Shown piece after piece: positions 17,611-27,619 of a DNA stretch of 64,000 nt (position 1 is its first letter; the number at the start of each line of letters is the position of its first letter). Source of the DNA: Burkholderiales bacterium RIFOXYD12_FULL_59_19 (lineage in GTDB: Bacteria; Pseudomonadota; Gammaproteobacteria; Burkholderiales; Burkholderiaceae_C). The position numbers were made by a program, and so were the translations under genes. The stretch lies in contig MESQ01000001.1 of NCBI GenBank assembly GCA_001771065.1, positions 27,120-91,119 on the forward strand, written 5' to 3'. The notes below the pieces were generated by a model that was not told where the DNA came from, searched no databases, and saw only the letters and a program-made list of their open reading frames with translations.

Positions 17611-20600
17611 GAGGCTGCCTCCCAAGGGTCAGCACGCGCGGAGCTCGCAGAAAACGCCGCGTCAAGTGCTTCAATCAGGGCCTTGGGTGGCCGGTCCTGG
17701 TACAGCCCGGCGCCGGATTGGTCAATGCCGCGCAGAAACAGGTACAGCGCGCCGCCCACATGCCGGTCATAGTCGTAGTCTGCCAGGCGAGATTTCAGCA
17801 GCCGGTGCAGTGCCAGCAGGTACAGGCTGTACTGCACGTCATAGCGGTGCGCCAGCATGGCCTGCTGCAGTTGCGCCGGCTCGTAGCCCGGCAGCTTGTT
17901 GGACTTGTAATCGAGCACGTAATAGCGGTCGTCAAACTCCAGCACCAAGTCCATGAAGCCGGTGAGCATGCCCTCCAGTTGCCGCGGCTGCATGGCTTGG
18001 CGCGGTTGGCCGACCAGCACATGTGCAGCGATCAGGTGGTCAAGCCGGGCGCTGTCCAGGGCGCTGACCTTCAGGCTGAAGGCCATCTCGGCCCAGTGTT
18101 GGTCGGGCGTCAAGCTGGCCAACACCAGCTTGGATGAGACCGACACAGACAAGGGCGTGCGGACGATGGCGGGCACCCAGGCGCCCAGTAAATCGCACTC
18201 GGTCTCATCCAGTTTTAGTGCTTGCGCCTTGCGGGTCAGCAGCTTGTGCCAGTCGGCGGCCACAGCTGCCGACGGGTTGTTTTGCGCGGCCGGCCAGCCC
18301 TGTTGCGCCTGCCATTCCAGCAGGTCATGCAGCAGGGTGCCGTAGTGGCTGCCGGCAGGGAAGGCATTGAACGGCGGGGACAGCAAGTCGGGCTGGACTG
18401 GCAGATCGGTGGCTTGGGGCAGGGTGCTGTCGATTTGGGCATCGCCCAGGCGTTCGTCCAGCGCGGACCCGGGGGTTGGCGCCGGGTTGGCGGTTTCTAC
18501 ATCACGCGTGAGCGCGCTGAAGCTCGCGCTCCACCAGCGGCTGCGCAACTGGCGCCGGGGTGTGAGCGCCGGTTTCCAGATTTTGGCGGCTGCCTGCGGC
18601 GTGTACGCGCTGTCGTCGGGCGCGGGTGCGTATTGCACCACGATATGTTCGGACGCCCACGCCCTGAGGCACTGCGCCAGGTCGTCGCTGGTCTGGCGGC
18701 CCAGCAGCGCCGACACCGCACTTTTGACTTTGGGGCTCTTGCCGTCCATGTCGCCCCGGGTCGGGGTGATGCCCAGCCACACCGCTTGCTCGGCGCGGGT
18801 CAGCGCCACATACAGCAGGCGGATGTCTTCGGCCAGCCGCAAGCCATCGTCCTGGCCGCTGTCAGCAGGCCGGTAGTTGGCCACAAAAGGCAGGAACACC
18901 AGCGGGTATTGCAGCCCCTTGGCCTTGTGCAGGGTGATGACCTGCACCAGATCGGCATCACTCTCAAGGCGCAATTGCGCCGTGTCGCCACTGGCTTGCG
19001 GGTCGCGCAACTGGTCTTCAAGGTAACGCAGCAGCGCGCCTTCGCCCTGCAAACCCAGACTGGCGCTTTGCAGCAAATCGCCCAGATGCAGCAGGTTGGT
19101 CAGCTGGCGCTCGCCCTGCGTGCTGGCAGCGTCGCCCTGGTTGAGCAGCCGTGCCGGAATGGACTGCGCATGCAGCAGATGGTGCAGCATCGGCAAAAAG
19201 CCCTGGCGCTGCCAGATTTTTTGCCAGCCATGAAAACGTTCGCTCAATTCGTCCCAGGCGACTTCATCTTGGAATAGGTTTTCAAGCTCGTGCCAGGGCA
19301 GTCCCCATAGCGCGGTTGCCAGCGCGGCCCGGATGTATTGGGCGTCACGCGGCTGGGCCACGGCCCGCAAAATGCGCCACAGGTCGGTGGCCTGTGCGGT
19401 GGCAAACACACTGTCGCGCTCCGACAGGTACACGCTGCGCACACCACGGTTTGAGAGGGCGGTGCGAATGGCGCGCGCCTCCACCCAGTTCTTCACCAGC
19501 ACCGCCATGGCGCCGGGTCGGGCGGCACCCGCATTGAGCAAGCCCACCATTTGGGTGGCAAAGACCTCGGCCAGTTGACGCAACAGCACGGGCTTGCGCG
19601 GCATTCTGGCGTTCTGCAGGTGCCAGACGGTCATGGCCGGTTGGGCCTGGCCTGCCACTTGCAGCGGCAGCACCTTGTCATTGCAGGCGGTCACCATCTC
19701 ATAAGGCACGTCGCCAAAAGGTTTGGCCGCGTGGTCAAACACATGGTTCACGGCCGCCACCAGCGCTGACGTTGAGCGGAAGTTGCCCGACAGGGTGTGA
19801 ATCGCCTGGGCTTGCTCGCGGGCGCCCAGGTAGGTGGCCAGGTCGGCGCCGCGAAAGCTGTAAATGGCCTGCTTGGGGTCGCCAATCATGATCAGGCCGG
19901 TGTCGTGAGGCGTGCCGGGCGCGGCGCCATAGATTTTGGACAGCGCGCCATACTGCCAGGGGTCGGTGTCCTGAAACTCGTCGACCAGCGCCACCGGAAA
20001 CTGTTGGCGAATGGCGTCGGCCAGGCGGCCATCGGGGGCATGCAGCGCGTGGTACAGGTGCTGCAGCAGGTCGGAAAAATCGAACTGTGCCAAGCGGGCT
20101 TTTGCCTGGTGGTAGGCCGCGCCTACCTCAGAGGCGGCGTGGGCCAGCAGCAGTTCGGCCACTTCGGGTTCGGCAGCAAGATGCTCGCTGAGGGCTTCGA
20201 TGTGGGCAAAAGCGCTGTGTTGTGCCGCCTCAGCCCAGCCCTTTTCCAGCAGGCGTGACGTGGCAAAACGTTGCAGCGTCTCCAATTTGATGCTGTCGCC
20301 CTGCTGCCAGGCCGACATTTGCTCAAGCCAGCCCGCCAGCCAGTCGGCGCGGTAACCCTTTATGGCCTTGCGTGCGGCGGCTTCGGTCACCCGCACCACC
20401 AGTTCAGGCGTCCATGCGAGCCGTGCGTTGGACGCCAGCGCGTGCTGCTGGTGTTGCCGGAGCTCCCAGGCCTGGATGATCACATCGGGCGTCTGCCCCG
20501 GCGCGGTGGCTGCACGAGGCGCCTTGTCTTCCATGGCCCAGATTTGTCCCAGTTGCTCAAGCAAGTCCTGCGGGTTACTGCCCACAGCCTGCAGCGCACC

Positions 20601-21158
20601 CAACTGCTCAGCAGTCAACGGGTAAAACCACTTGCGCCAATAGTCTTGCACCGCAGTCAGCTTGAGCCGCGCGCTGTCTTCTACCCGGCTTTGCTGGAAC
20701 AGGCTGGCGCTGTCGAAGGCGTGGGTCTTGAGCATCCGGCTGCTCCAGCCGTGGATGGTAAAGATGGCGGCTTCGTCCATCCATTGGGCGGCCAGGTCCA
20801 GCCGATCGGCGCAGGCCGGCCATTGCCCGGAATCGATCTCAGCGCGCAACGCGCGTAGGAAATCATCGACCTCAAAGTCAGGCTGCTCGCCGTGATGAAA
20901 GTAGCGCGCCGCCTGTGACAGGCGTGCGCGGATGCGCCCGCGTAGCTCGGCGGTGGCGGCATCGGTGAAGGTCATGACCAGGATTTGCGGCGGGTACAAG
21001 CCCCGGTCGGTGTTGCTGCCGTCGGGCGCATGCCCCAGCACCAGGCGCACATACAGCGCTGCCAGCGTCCAGGTCTTGCCGGTGCCGGCCGAGGCCTCGA
21101 TCACCTGCAGGCCGCTCAAAGGCAGGGTCAGCGGGTCGAGTTTTTTGATCTCGTTCAT
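17607..21158 (-). CDS. recB: Exodeoxyribonuclease V beta subunit
   Basis: An 1183-residue RecB with 3'-5' helicase and nuclease activity. Walker A is EASAGTGKTWTLAALYVRL at residues 21-39; VDEFQDTDPWQYGAL is Walker B; ITLHKAKGLQYPLVFLPF is a superfamily I motif. The C-terminal nuclease core GFMDLVLEFDDRYYVLDYKSN holds the Asp and Lys metal-site residues. Start and stop overlap recC and recD by 4 bases each (ATGA), so the three subunits are translationally coupled. It loads RecA at Chi-like sites after double-strand breaks. Confidence 0.97.
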   Translation of the reverse strand: MNEIKKLDPLTLPLSGLQVIEASAGTGKTWTLAALYVRLVLGHAPDGSNTDRGLYPPQILVMTFTDAATAELRGRIRARLSQAARYFHHGEQPDFEVDDFLRALRAEIDSGQWPACADRLDLAAQWMDEAAIFTIHGWSSRMLKTHAFDSASLFQQSRVEDSARLKLTAVQDYWRKWFYPLTAEQLGALQAVGSNPQDLLEQLGQIWAMEDKAPRAATAPGQTPDVIIQAWELRQHQQHALASNARLAWTPELVVRVTEAAARKAIKGYRADWLAGWLEQMSAWQQGDSIKLETLQRFATSRLLEKGWAEAAQHSAFAHIEALSEHLAAEPEVAELLLAHAASEVGAAYHQAKARLAQFDFSDLLQHLYHALHAPDGRLADAIRQQFPVALVDEFQDTDPWQYGALSKIYGAAPGTPHDTGLIMIGDPKQAIYSFRGADLATYLGAREQAQAIHTLSGNFRSTSALVAAVNHVFDHAAKPFGDVPYEMVTACNDKVLPLQVAGQAQPAMTVWHLQNARMPRKPVLLRQLAEVFATQMVGLLNAGAARPGAMAVLVKNWVEARAIRTALSNRGVRSVYLSERDSVFATAQATDLWRILRAVAQPRDAQYIRAALATALWGLPWHELENLFQDEVAWDELSERFHGWQKIWQRQGFLPMLHHLLHAQSIPARLLNQGDAASTQGERQLTNLLHLGDLLQSASLGLQGEGALLRYLEDQLRDPQASGDTAQLRLESDADLVQVITLHKAKGLQYPLVFLPFVANYRPADSGQDDGLRLAEDIRLLYVALTRAEQAVWLGITPTRGDMDGKSPKVKSAVSALLGRQTSDDLAQCLRAWASEHIVVQYAPAPDDSAYTPQAAAKIWKPALTPRRQLRSRWWSASFSALTRDVETANPAPTPGSALDERLGDAQIDSTLPQATDLPVQPDLLSPPFNAFPAGSHYGTLLHDLLEWQAQQGWPAAQNNPSAAVAADWHKLLTRKAQALKLDETECDLLGAWVPAIVRTPLSVSVSSKLVLASLTPDQHWAEMAFSLKVSALDSARLDHLIAAHVLVGQPRQAMQPRQLEGMLTGFMDLVLEFDDRYYVLDYKSNKLPGYEPAQLQQAMLAHRYDVQYSLYLLALHRLLKSRLADYDYDRHVGGALYLFLRGIDQSGAGLYQDRPPKALIEALDAAFSASSARADPWEAAS

Positions 21159-24100
21159 GTGTTCCCGCCCTCGCTGGGGGTCAGTTGAATGTGCCGGGCC
21201 ATGTCGCCGTACAGGCGCTCGGCCCAGGCCGGCAACTCGGCCTCGATCTCGTCATAACTCTCAAAAGCCCGCGCCAGGTAGGCCGATTCGGCGCGTTCAC
21301 CGGCGCGGCGCGTGCCTTCAAAGACGGCCTGGGCCACCTCATGCGGGTCTTTGGGCTCTTTGTCGGGGTCGGTCACAGCCAGCCGGGCGACCTGCGCCTG
21401 GGCTTGCAGGTAGGCCCAGGCGGATTTGCAGGCCACCGGCAGCGGGCGCTCCCACGCCGCCAGGTAGGCCGTGACCAGCCCTTGCACCATGCGCACGGCC
21501 TCGGCCTGGGGCAGGGGGGCAAAGACCACCTGGCCGTCCAGCCCCAGTTGCACGCTGGTCAGCGGCATGGCGCTGGCGCAGGCCGCCAGATGCTGCACCC
21601 ACAAGCCGACCACCACATGCACGCGTGCCGTGCGTGCCTCTTTTTCGCCCTCCAGCACGGCGCCAACGCGCTGGTCCAGCTGCAGCCAGCCGCCTTCCCC
21701 GTGGTAAAGCCCCTCCAGCGTGCCCTTGACGGTGATGCCCTCCACCTGCAGGTCAATCGATTGCGCTGGCAGTGGGTCTGGGTAGCGCAGTCTCCATTCG
21801 TCCTGCCGGTTCAGCACCACTTGCGTTTTAGCCTGCAATTCAGTGGCAAGGCGCTGGCCAAAGGCGGCCATCGGCAGCTGGCCCGAGAGCCTCAGTTTTT
21901 CAAGGGCCTGGGGCAGATCGAAGGCATCAAGCAGCTTTTGGCCCGCCTGGTACTGTTCCAGGCCATTCAGTGCGAAGGGTTCTTCGGTTTGTTCCAGCTC
22001 ATCGACCGTGTCAAGCCGAACCCGCAGGCGCGACTTGAAGAACACCTCGACCGGTTGGCGCAGCAGTTGTCGCAGGTCGGTCAGCGTCAAGGCGCTGGGT
22101 GCGGCCAGGGCAGGGTGGCAGGCGCCTGGCGTTTGGGGTACCTGCTGGTCATGCACCCGCGCCCAGTCGTTGGCGTAACTCTCAAAAGGCGAATCCTGCA
22201 AGAAATAGGCTTCAGAGAACGCTTGCAACGGTTGCTGCTGGGGCTGGGGCGCTCCCTGCCAGCCCATCTGCAGGTAGTCCAGCAGTTGCGCCACCAGCAC
22301 CGAGGGCGGTTGTTCACTGTTGTCGGTGGCACGGTGGCCTTGCCAGCTGATGTAGAGCTTTTGCCGTGCCGACAACAGCGCCTCCAGAAACAGGTAGCGG
22401 TCGTCCTCGCGGCGCGAACGGTCACCCGCGCGCCAGCTCAAGTCCATCAGGTCAAAGTCGCGTGCGGCTTTTTGCCGCGGGTAGTCGCCGTCGTTCATGC
22501 CCAGCAGGCAAATCACCTTGAACGGGATCGAGCGCATTGGCATCAGGGTGCCAAACTGCACACCGCCGCCAAAAAAGCGCTGCTGCAAACTGCTTTCTTC
22601 AATCTGCGACAGCCAATGCTCGCGCACCACGTCCAGCGGTAGTGGGGTCTCCAACTGCGCCGCCTCGCAAGCTTGCAGCCACACCTCCAGTGGCGCCAGG
22701 CAACGCTGGATGAGCCGCTCATCAAGGTCATCAGCGGCAGCAAAAAAGCGCGCGACGACGCCGGCCAGAGTCAAGCCCCATTGGGCGGGCGTTTGGCTGC
22801 CAGACAGTTCCTGCAGGGTCTGGTTGACGGCCTCCACCCAGTCGAGCAGGGCGCTGATCACGCTGGCATCGAGCCCGTTCAGGGCCGCCTGCGGCAAGGT
22901 GTTACCCCAGGGTGCACCGGCACCCACGGCGTAACCCAGCAGCAGGCGCCGCAGGCCAAAAGCCCAGCTGTTCTGGTCCAGGCCAGGCACCCCCGCCGGC
23001 ACACCCCAGGCCATGCGGTGGTGGGCGTCCAGACCCCAGCGCACCCCGGCCATGGCCAACCAGTCGTGTAGTTGCGCCACGTCGGCCTCATCCAGACCAA
23101 AACGTTGGCGCACCGCAGCCACTTCAAACAGACCCAGCCAGTCGGCCAGCGACACCCTGGCGTTGGGGAGTGACAGCAGTTGCTCCAGCGCCTGCACCAG
23201 CGGCGACTGGCGCGGTGTGGTGTCCGCCACCGAATACGGAATATGCCGTACTTGTCCTGCTGCAAAGCGGCCAAAGACCGCCTGAATGTGGGGTGCAAAG
23301 GCTGCCATGTCAGGCACCATCACCATCACATCACGCGGCATCAAAGCCGGGTCGGCGTCGAACCAGGCCAGCAGCCGGTCATGTAACACCTCGACTTCGC
23401 GCTGCGCGCCATGGCAGGTGACGAAGCTGATGCTGTTGTCGTCCGGCGGCACCTCGCGTTTGGCGTCAAGCGCGTTGTGGGCTGGCTCAAGGTTCAGGAT
23501 GCCCGACTGCAACTGGTTCAACAGCGTCGGTGTGTCCAACCCGGCGGCGGGGTCCACAAACACATCGACCCGGTGCATGCGCTGGCGGTACTGCGTCACG
23601 TTGTCAAAGTCATCCAGCAAATGCAGGTAGTCGCGCCCCTGTTTGCCCCACGAAGCCAGCAGCGGATGGCTGTCGCTGGCCATTGGCCGGGCGGCCTGGC
23701 GGTGGCGCAGCTGGGCGCGTAAGGGGTCATGGCCGGCAACAAGGTCACCCCAGTAATACTGACATGGGTTTTGCACCAGCATCAGCACCTGGCAAAATTG
23801 GCCCAACTGCGCCAGTGCCTCGACGGTTTGCATCGGCAGGGATGAGATGCCAAACACCACCAGGCGCGGCGGCAAGCCCGCCGGGCGCTGGCCTGTGGTC
23901 TGGCTTTGCGCCAGCTGCGCCTGGAGGGCGGCCATGAAGCGGGCATGCACGCTGGCGCGCGAGGCATCGGCCAGCGCGGGCCCGACATCGGCCCGAATGT
24001 CGCGCCATAACTGGGCTTGCCAGGCGTGGGCGTCTGCCAACACGCCGGGTTGGCCATCGTGGCCGCGCAGCACGTCGCGTCCAGCCGCCCAATCCGCCAG

Positions 24101-24592
24101 CCAGTCGGCGCGGTAGCTTTGGTAGGCATCAAAAACATCGGCCACCTGCAGCGCCAATTGGTACAGCTTGCGGCCGTCGGCATCCAATGCCAGGTAGCGC
24201 TGCAGTGGCGCGTAAACAGGATTGCCACCAGCCAGCACGGGCAACAGGCGCACCAGGCGCCAGACCAGATGGCTCTTGTCAAAGGGCATGTGCGGTGGCA
24301 CAGCATCCGCGCCCAGCACGCTGCGATAGACCTGCCACAGGTAGCCGCTGGGTAATTCCAGCCGGGTCGCGGCGCAAATGCCCAGGGCGCTGTCGTCGGC
24401 CAGCGCCATCTCCAGCCAGTGCTTCATGCCGTTGCTTTGCACCAAAATGACCTCGGGCGTCAGTGGCGGCAAGGGTTGGGCGCGCAGGAATTCACTGAGC
24501 AGGTCGCGCAGGTCTTCCAGGCGGTTGCCGTGCAAGACCATGAAGCCGGGTTTGAAGACGGGGGCGCTCACCGCGGTCATGTTTGTGTTCAT
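21155..24592 (-). CDS. recC: Exodeoxyribonuclease V gamma subunit
   Basis: A 1145-residue RecC, the Chi-recognition scaffold with degenerate helicase and nuclease folds. Family marks are LHGNRLEDLRDLLSEFL near the N terminus, VQSNGMKHWLEMALAD, and MPMRSIPFKVICLLGMNDGDYPR with the following DFDLM. There is no Walker A lysine motif, as expected. The ATG at 24592 overlaps the stop of an upstream MocR-type regulator gene (ATGA), an unusual coupling. Overlap with recB is also ATGA. Alternative starts exist a few codons in (M5). Confidence 0.96.
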   Translation of the reverse strand: MNTNMTAVSAPVFKPGFMVLHGNRLEDLRDLLSEFLRAQPLPPLTPEVILVQSNGMKHWLEMALADDSALGICAATRLELPSGYLWQVYRSVLGADAVPPHMPFDKSHLVWRLVRLLPVLAGGNPVYAPLQRYLALDADGRKLYQLALQVADVFDAYQSYRADWLADWAAGRDVLRGHDGQPGVLADAHAWQAQLWRDIRADVGPALADASRASVHARFMAALQAQLAQSQTTGQRPAGLPPRLVVFGISSLPMQTVEALAQLGQFCQVLMLVQNPCQYYWGDLVAGHDPLRAQLRHRQAARPMASDSHPLLASWGKQGRDYLHLLDDFDNVTQYRQRMHRVDVFVDPAAGLDTPTLLNQLQSGILNLEPAHNALDAKREVPPDDNSISFVTCHGAQREVEVLHDRLLAWFDADPALMPRDVMVMVPDMAAFAPHIQAVFGRFAAGQVRHIPYSVADTTPRQSPLVQALEQLLSLPNARVSLADWLGLFEVAAVRQRFGLDEADVAQLHDWLAMAGVRWGLDAHHRMAWGVPAGVPGLDQNSWAFGLRRLLLGYAVGAGAPWGNTLPQAALNGLDASVISALLDWVEAVNQTLQELSGSQTPAQWGLTLAGVVARFFAAADDLDERLIQRCLAPLEVWLQACEAAQLETPLPLDVVREHWLSQIEESSLQQRFFGGGVQFGTLMPMRSIPFKVICLLGMNDGDYPRQKAARDFDLMDLSWRAGDRSRREDDRYLFLEALLSARQKLYISWQGHRATDNSEQPPSVLVAQLLDYLQMGWQGAPQPQQQPLQAFSEAYFLQDSPFESYANDWARVHDQQVPQTPGACHPALAAPSALTLTDLRQLLRQPVEVFFKSRLRVRLDTVDELEQTEEPFALNGLEQYQAGQKLLDAFDLPQALEKLRLSGQLPMAAFGQRLATELQAKTQVVLNRQDEWRLRYPDPLPAQSIDLQVEGITVKGTLEGLYHGEGGWLQLDQRVGAVLEGEKEARTARVHVVVGLWVQHLAACASAMPLTSVQLGLDGQVVFAPLPQAEAVRMVQGLVTAYLAAWERPLPVACKSAWAYLQAQAQVARLAVTDPDKEPKDPHEVAQAVFEGTRRAGERAESAYLARAFESYDEIEAELPAWAERLYGDMARHIQLTPSEGGNT

Positions 24593-26067
24593 GCCGAAGC
24601 GCCGCTGCGTGACAGGGCGTTTGTGATGGTGCGGGCCAGCACCGGCCCAAAGTGCTCGATCTCAGTCAGCGGCGCGTAGCCGTAGCCAATGATCAGGCCG
24701 CGCAGACGGGTCTGCTTGAGGCAATAGCCTGACAGGGGGCGCACCGTCAGCCCGAGTTTGCCAAGCTGCTGCGCCAGCGCCGTGTCATCAAGCGTGTCGG
24801 GCAGGCGCAGGCACAGGTGCAGGCCCTGCTCGGCGCCGGTGATCTGGGCACGTGGTCCCAGGCAGGGCTGCAGCGCGGCCAGCAGGCTGGCGCGCCGCTG
24901 GGCGTAACTTTGGCGTGCACGGCGCAAGGCGCTGGCGAAATGCCCCATGTCGATGAACTCGGCCAGGGCGGCCTGCACCGGCATCTGGCCGGGGCGATTC
25001 AGGTCGTAGTGGGCGCGCTTGAAGGCGGCGGCCAGTCCTTTGGGAACCACCATGTAGCCCAGCTTGAGCCCCGGGTAGAGCACCTTGGAAAACGAGCCCA
25101 GGTAGATCACGCGCTGGTCGGTGTCGAGGCCGGCCAGAGATGAAATCGGCGGGCCGCTGAAGCGGAATTCGCTGTCGTAATCGTCCTCCAGGACCCAGGC
25201 CTGGTGCTGGCGCGCCAGCGACAAAATCTGGTGGCGCCGCGGCAATGACATGACCGCACCGGTGGGGTATTGGTGCGAAGGTGTCACGTAGATCAGGCGC
25301 GGTGGCACAGCGTTATCAACCGCCTGGGGCGCTATGCCCTGGTCGTCCACCGGTACCGCATGCAGCGCCAATCCGGTGGCCATGAAGGCCTTGACGGCAC
25401 CCCAGTAGGCAGGGTCTTCGAGCCAGACCGGGTCGCCCTGATTGGCCAGCAATTGGGCACACAGCACCAGTGACTCCTGGGTGCCGCTGGTGATGATGAC
25501 CTGCTCCAGTTCCAGCGGTACGCTTCGAAACACCCGCAGGTAGTCGGCCACGGCACGGCGCAGGGGGGCATAACCGCCCGAACTGCTGTAGTCAAGCATG
25601 TCGGGGTAGGTCATGCGCCAGTGCTTGTTTTGCAGGCGTTGCCATAAGCCCACCGGGAAAGCGCTGAAGTCGGCAATGCCCGGCGTGAACGGCTGGATCT
25701 CGAGGTCGGTGGCGCAAAAGTTGCCGCTCAAGGACAGGCCGCGCGCCGACAAGGTGGCTTGTCCGCTGGGCGCACCCCGGTGCGGGTGCGCGGGCAGCCG
25801 GGGCACGTTGTCGCTGACAAAGGTGCCGCTGCCAATGTGGCTGACCAGGTAGCCCTCTACCGTCAACTGGTTGATGGCGGCGACCACGGTATTGCGTGAC
25901 AGCTGCAGGTCTTGCGTCAGGTCGCGGCTGGAGGGCAGGCGTTCGCCGGCGGACACCTTGCCGTCCAGAATGGCACGCCGCAGCGCCTCGTACAGTTGGC
26001 GGTGCAGCGGCAACCTGGAGGGCTGGTTCAGGCGGGTAATCTCAGTCAGCAACAGTTCCGAAAGCAT
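24589..26067 (-). CDS. MocR/PdxR-type GntR regulator with aminotransferase-like domain
   Basis: A 492-residue fusion: an N-terminal GntR winged helix (PLHRQLYEALRRAILDGKVSAGERLPSSRDLTQDLQLSRNTVVAAINQL, residues 20-70) and a type I aminotransferase domain. The PLP-lysine region is YLGSFSKVLYPGLKLGYMV; EDDYDSEFRF provides the pyridine-ring Asp. MocR proteins sense amino compounds through PLP (GabR for GABA, PdxR for PLP). The ATG at 26067 is used because the family starts MLSELLL. It diverges from the polyamine cluster, which is the natural target, and its stop overlaps the recC start. Confidence 0.93.
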   Translation of the reverse strand: MLSELLLTEITRLNQPSRLPLHRQLYEALRRAILDGKVSAGERLPSSRDLTQDLQLSRNTVVAAINQLTVEGYLVSHIGSGTFVSDNVPRLPAHPHRGAPSGQATLSARGLSLSGNFCATDLEIQPFTPGIADFSAFPVGLWQRLQNKHWRMTYPDMLDYSSSGGYAPLRRAVADYLRVFRSVPLELEQVIITSGTQESLVLCAQLLANQGDPVWLEDPAYWGAVKAFMATGLALHAVPVDDQGIAPQAVDNAVPPRLIYVTPSHQYPTGAVMSLPRRHQILSLARQHQAWVLEDDYDSEFRFSGPPISSLAGLDTDQRVIYLGSFSKVLYPGLKLGYMVVPKGLAAAFKRAHYDLNRPGQMPVQAALAEFIDMGHFASALRRARQSYAQRRASLLAALQPCLGPRAQITGAEQGLHLCLRLPDTLDDTALAQQLGKLGLTVRPLSGYCLKQTRLRGLIIGYGYAPLTEIEHFGPVLARTITNALSRSGASA

Positions 26068-26076
26068 AAGGGAGCA

Positions 26077-26110
26077 AAAGTGGCACCATGTGGAAGGTTT
26101 AAATGGCTCT
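26077..26110. promoter_or_regulatory. candidate MocR operator (direct repeat) in the divergent region
   Basis: AAAGTGGCACC (26077-26087) and TAAATGGCTCT (26100-26110) form an imperfect direct repeat with a 23-bp period. Direct repeats about two turns apart are the usual target of MocR dimers. Also present is GGTT...AACC (26097-26125). Position between regulator and gamma-glutamyl ligase genes supports the call; binding is untested. Confidence 0.4.
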
Positions 26111-26191
26111 GATTGTGAACCAATTTCGCGCACACAATTGTTTTTGATGCAACGTGCAAAATAGCTGACACGTTACACCCTGGAGCAAACC

Positions 26192-27559
26192 ATGAATGCC
26201 AAGAAGTCAATGAATTTCAACGATCTGGAGCAATGGCTCAACGAGCGCCGCGTGACCGAGGTGGAGTGCCTGGTGCCCGACCTGACCGGTGTCGCCCGTG
26301 GCAAGATTTTGCCGCGCGTCAAGTTCACCGAAGACCGCGGCATGCGCCTACCGCAGTCGGTCGTGGCCATGGGGGTGACGGGTGAGTTCCCCGAGAGCGG
26401 CCCCTATTACGACGTCATCGACCCCACCGACAAGGACATGCAGCTGCGCCCGGACCCCAGCACTGTGCGCATCGTGCCGTGGGCCACCGACCCCACCGCC
26501 CAGGTCATCCACGACTGTTTTGACCACAAGGGCAACCTGGTGCCCTTTGCACCGCGTAGCGTGTTGCGCCGGGTGTGTGACCTGTTTGCCGCCGAGGGCC
26601 TCAAACCCATCGTGGCCCCCGAGCTGGAGTTTTACCTGACCGCCCGCAACACCGACCCCAACACGCTGCTGCGTCCGCCGATTGGCCGCAGTGGCCGTTG
26701 CGAGACCTCGCGCCAGGCCTACAGCATCGACGCGGTCAACGAGTTTGACCCGCTGTTCGAAGAGATCTACGACTTCAGCGACAAGATGGAGCTCAACGTC
26801 GACACCCTGATTCATGAAATCGGCGCGGGCCAGATGGAAATCAACTTTTTTCATGCCGAGCCGATGGGCCTGGCCGACGAGGTGTTTCTTTTCAAGCGCA
26901 CCGTGCGTGAATCGGCGCTGCGCCATGATATGTACGCCACCTTCATGGCCAAGCCCATTGCCGGCGAGCCGGGCAGCGCCATGCATGTGCACCAGAGTAT
27001 TCTGGATGTGACCACTGGCAAAAACATCTTCAGCAACCCTGACGGCACGCCGTCCGATGCCTTCATGTATTACATCGGCGGCCTGCAACGCTATATTCCG
27101 GCGGCCATGGTGCTGGTGGCACCCTATGTCAACAGCTACCGGCGCCTGTCGCGCAACACCGCCGCACCCATCAACATCGAATGGGGCTACGACAACCGCA
27201 CCGTCGGTATTCGTTCGCCCATTTCATCGCCCGAGGCGCGCCGGGTTGAAAACCGCGTGATTGGCGCCGACGCCAATCCTTACGTCGCGCTGGCCATGAC
27301 CATGGCCTGTGGTTACCTGGGGCTCAAGAACAAGATCAAGCCCAAGGCCGAAATGAAGGGCGACGCCTACCTGTCACCTTACGCGCTGCCGCGCAGCCTG
27401 GGCGAGGCGCTGGATTGGTTGCGCCGCGAGTCTGATCTGCACGAGGTGCTGGGCAAGGAATTCATCACCGTGTACTCGGAAATCAAGGAACTTGAATTCG
27501 ACGAGTTCATGAAAGTGATTTCGCCCTGGGAACGCGAGCATTTGCTGCTGCATGTTTGA
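26192..27559 (+). CDS. Glutamine synthetase family protein, probable gamma-glutamylpolyamine synthetase
   Basis: A 455-residue type I glutamine-synthetase-fold ligase. The N-terminal beta-grasp has VECLVPDLTGVARGKILPR; the active-site strands are APELEFYL, IHEIGAGQMEINFFH (ligand Glu residues), GSAMHVHQSI and NIEWGYDNRTVGIR. This PuuA/SpuI-like arrangement, with an aminotransferase, a polyamine ABC transporter and an aldehyde dehydrogenase downstream, suggests ATP-dependent gamma-glutamylation of putrescine or spermidine instead of ammonia. It has GAG ribosome-site sequence (CTGGAG) before the ATG. It diverges from the MocR regulator. Confidence 0.9.
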   Translation: MNAKKSMNFNDLEQWLNERRVTEVECLVPDLTGVARGKILPRVKFTEDRGMRLPQSVVAMGVTGEFPESGPYYDVIDPTDKDMQLRPDPSTVRIVPWATDPTAQVIHDCFDHKGNLVPFAPRSVLRRVCDLFAAEGLKPIVAPELEFYLTARNTDPNTLLRPPIGRSGRCETSRQAYSIDAVNEFDPLFEEIYDFSDKMELNVDTLIHEIGAGQMEINFFHAEPMGLADEVFLFKRTVRESALRHDMYATFMAKPIAGEPGSAMHVHQSILDVTTGKNIFSNPDGTPSDAFMYYIGGLQRYIPAAMVLVAPYVNSYRRLSRNTAAPINIEWGYDNRTVGIRSPISSPEARRVENRVIGADANPYVALAMTMACGYLGLKNKIKPKAEMKGDAYLSPYALPRSLGEALDWLRRESDLHEVLGKEFITVYSEIKELEFDEFMKVISPWEREHLLLHV

Positions 27560-27619
27560 CCCGCTGTGTTTGATTTGGTTACCGACGTTGTCACGTTTGA
27601 TTTTTTTGAGGAGCCCAAC

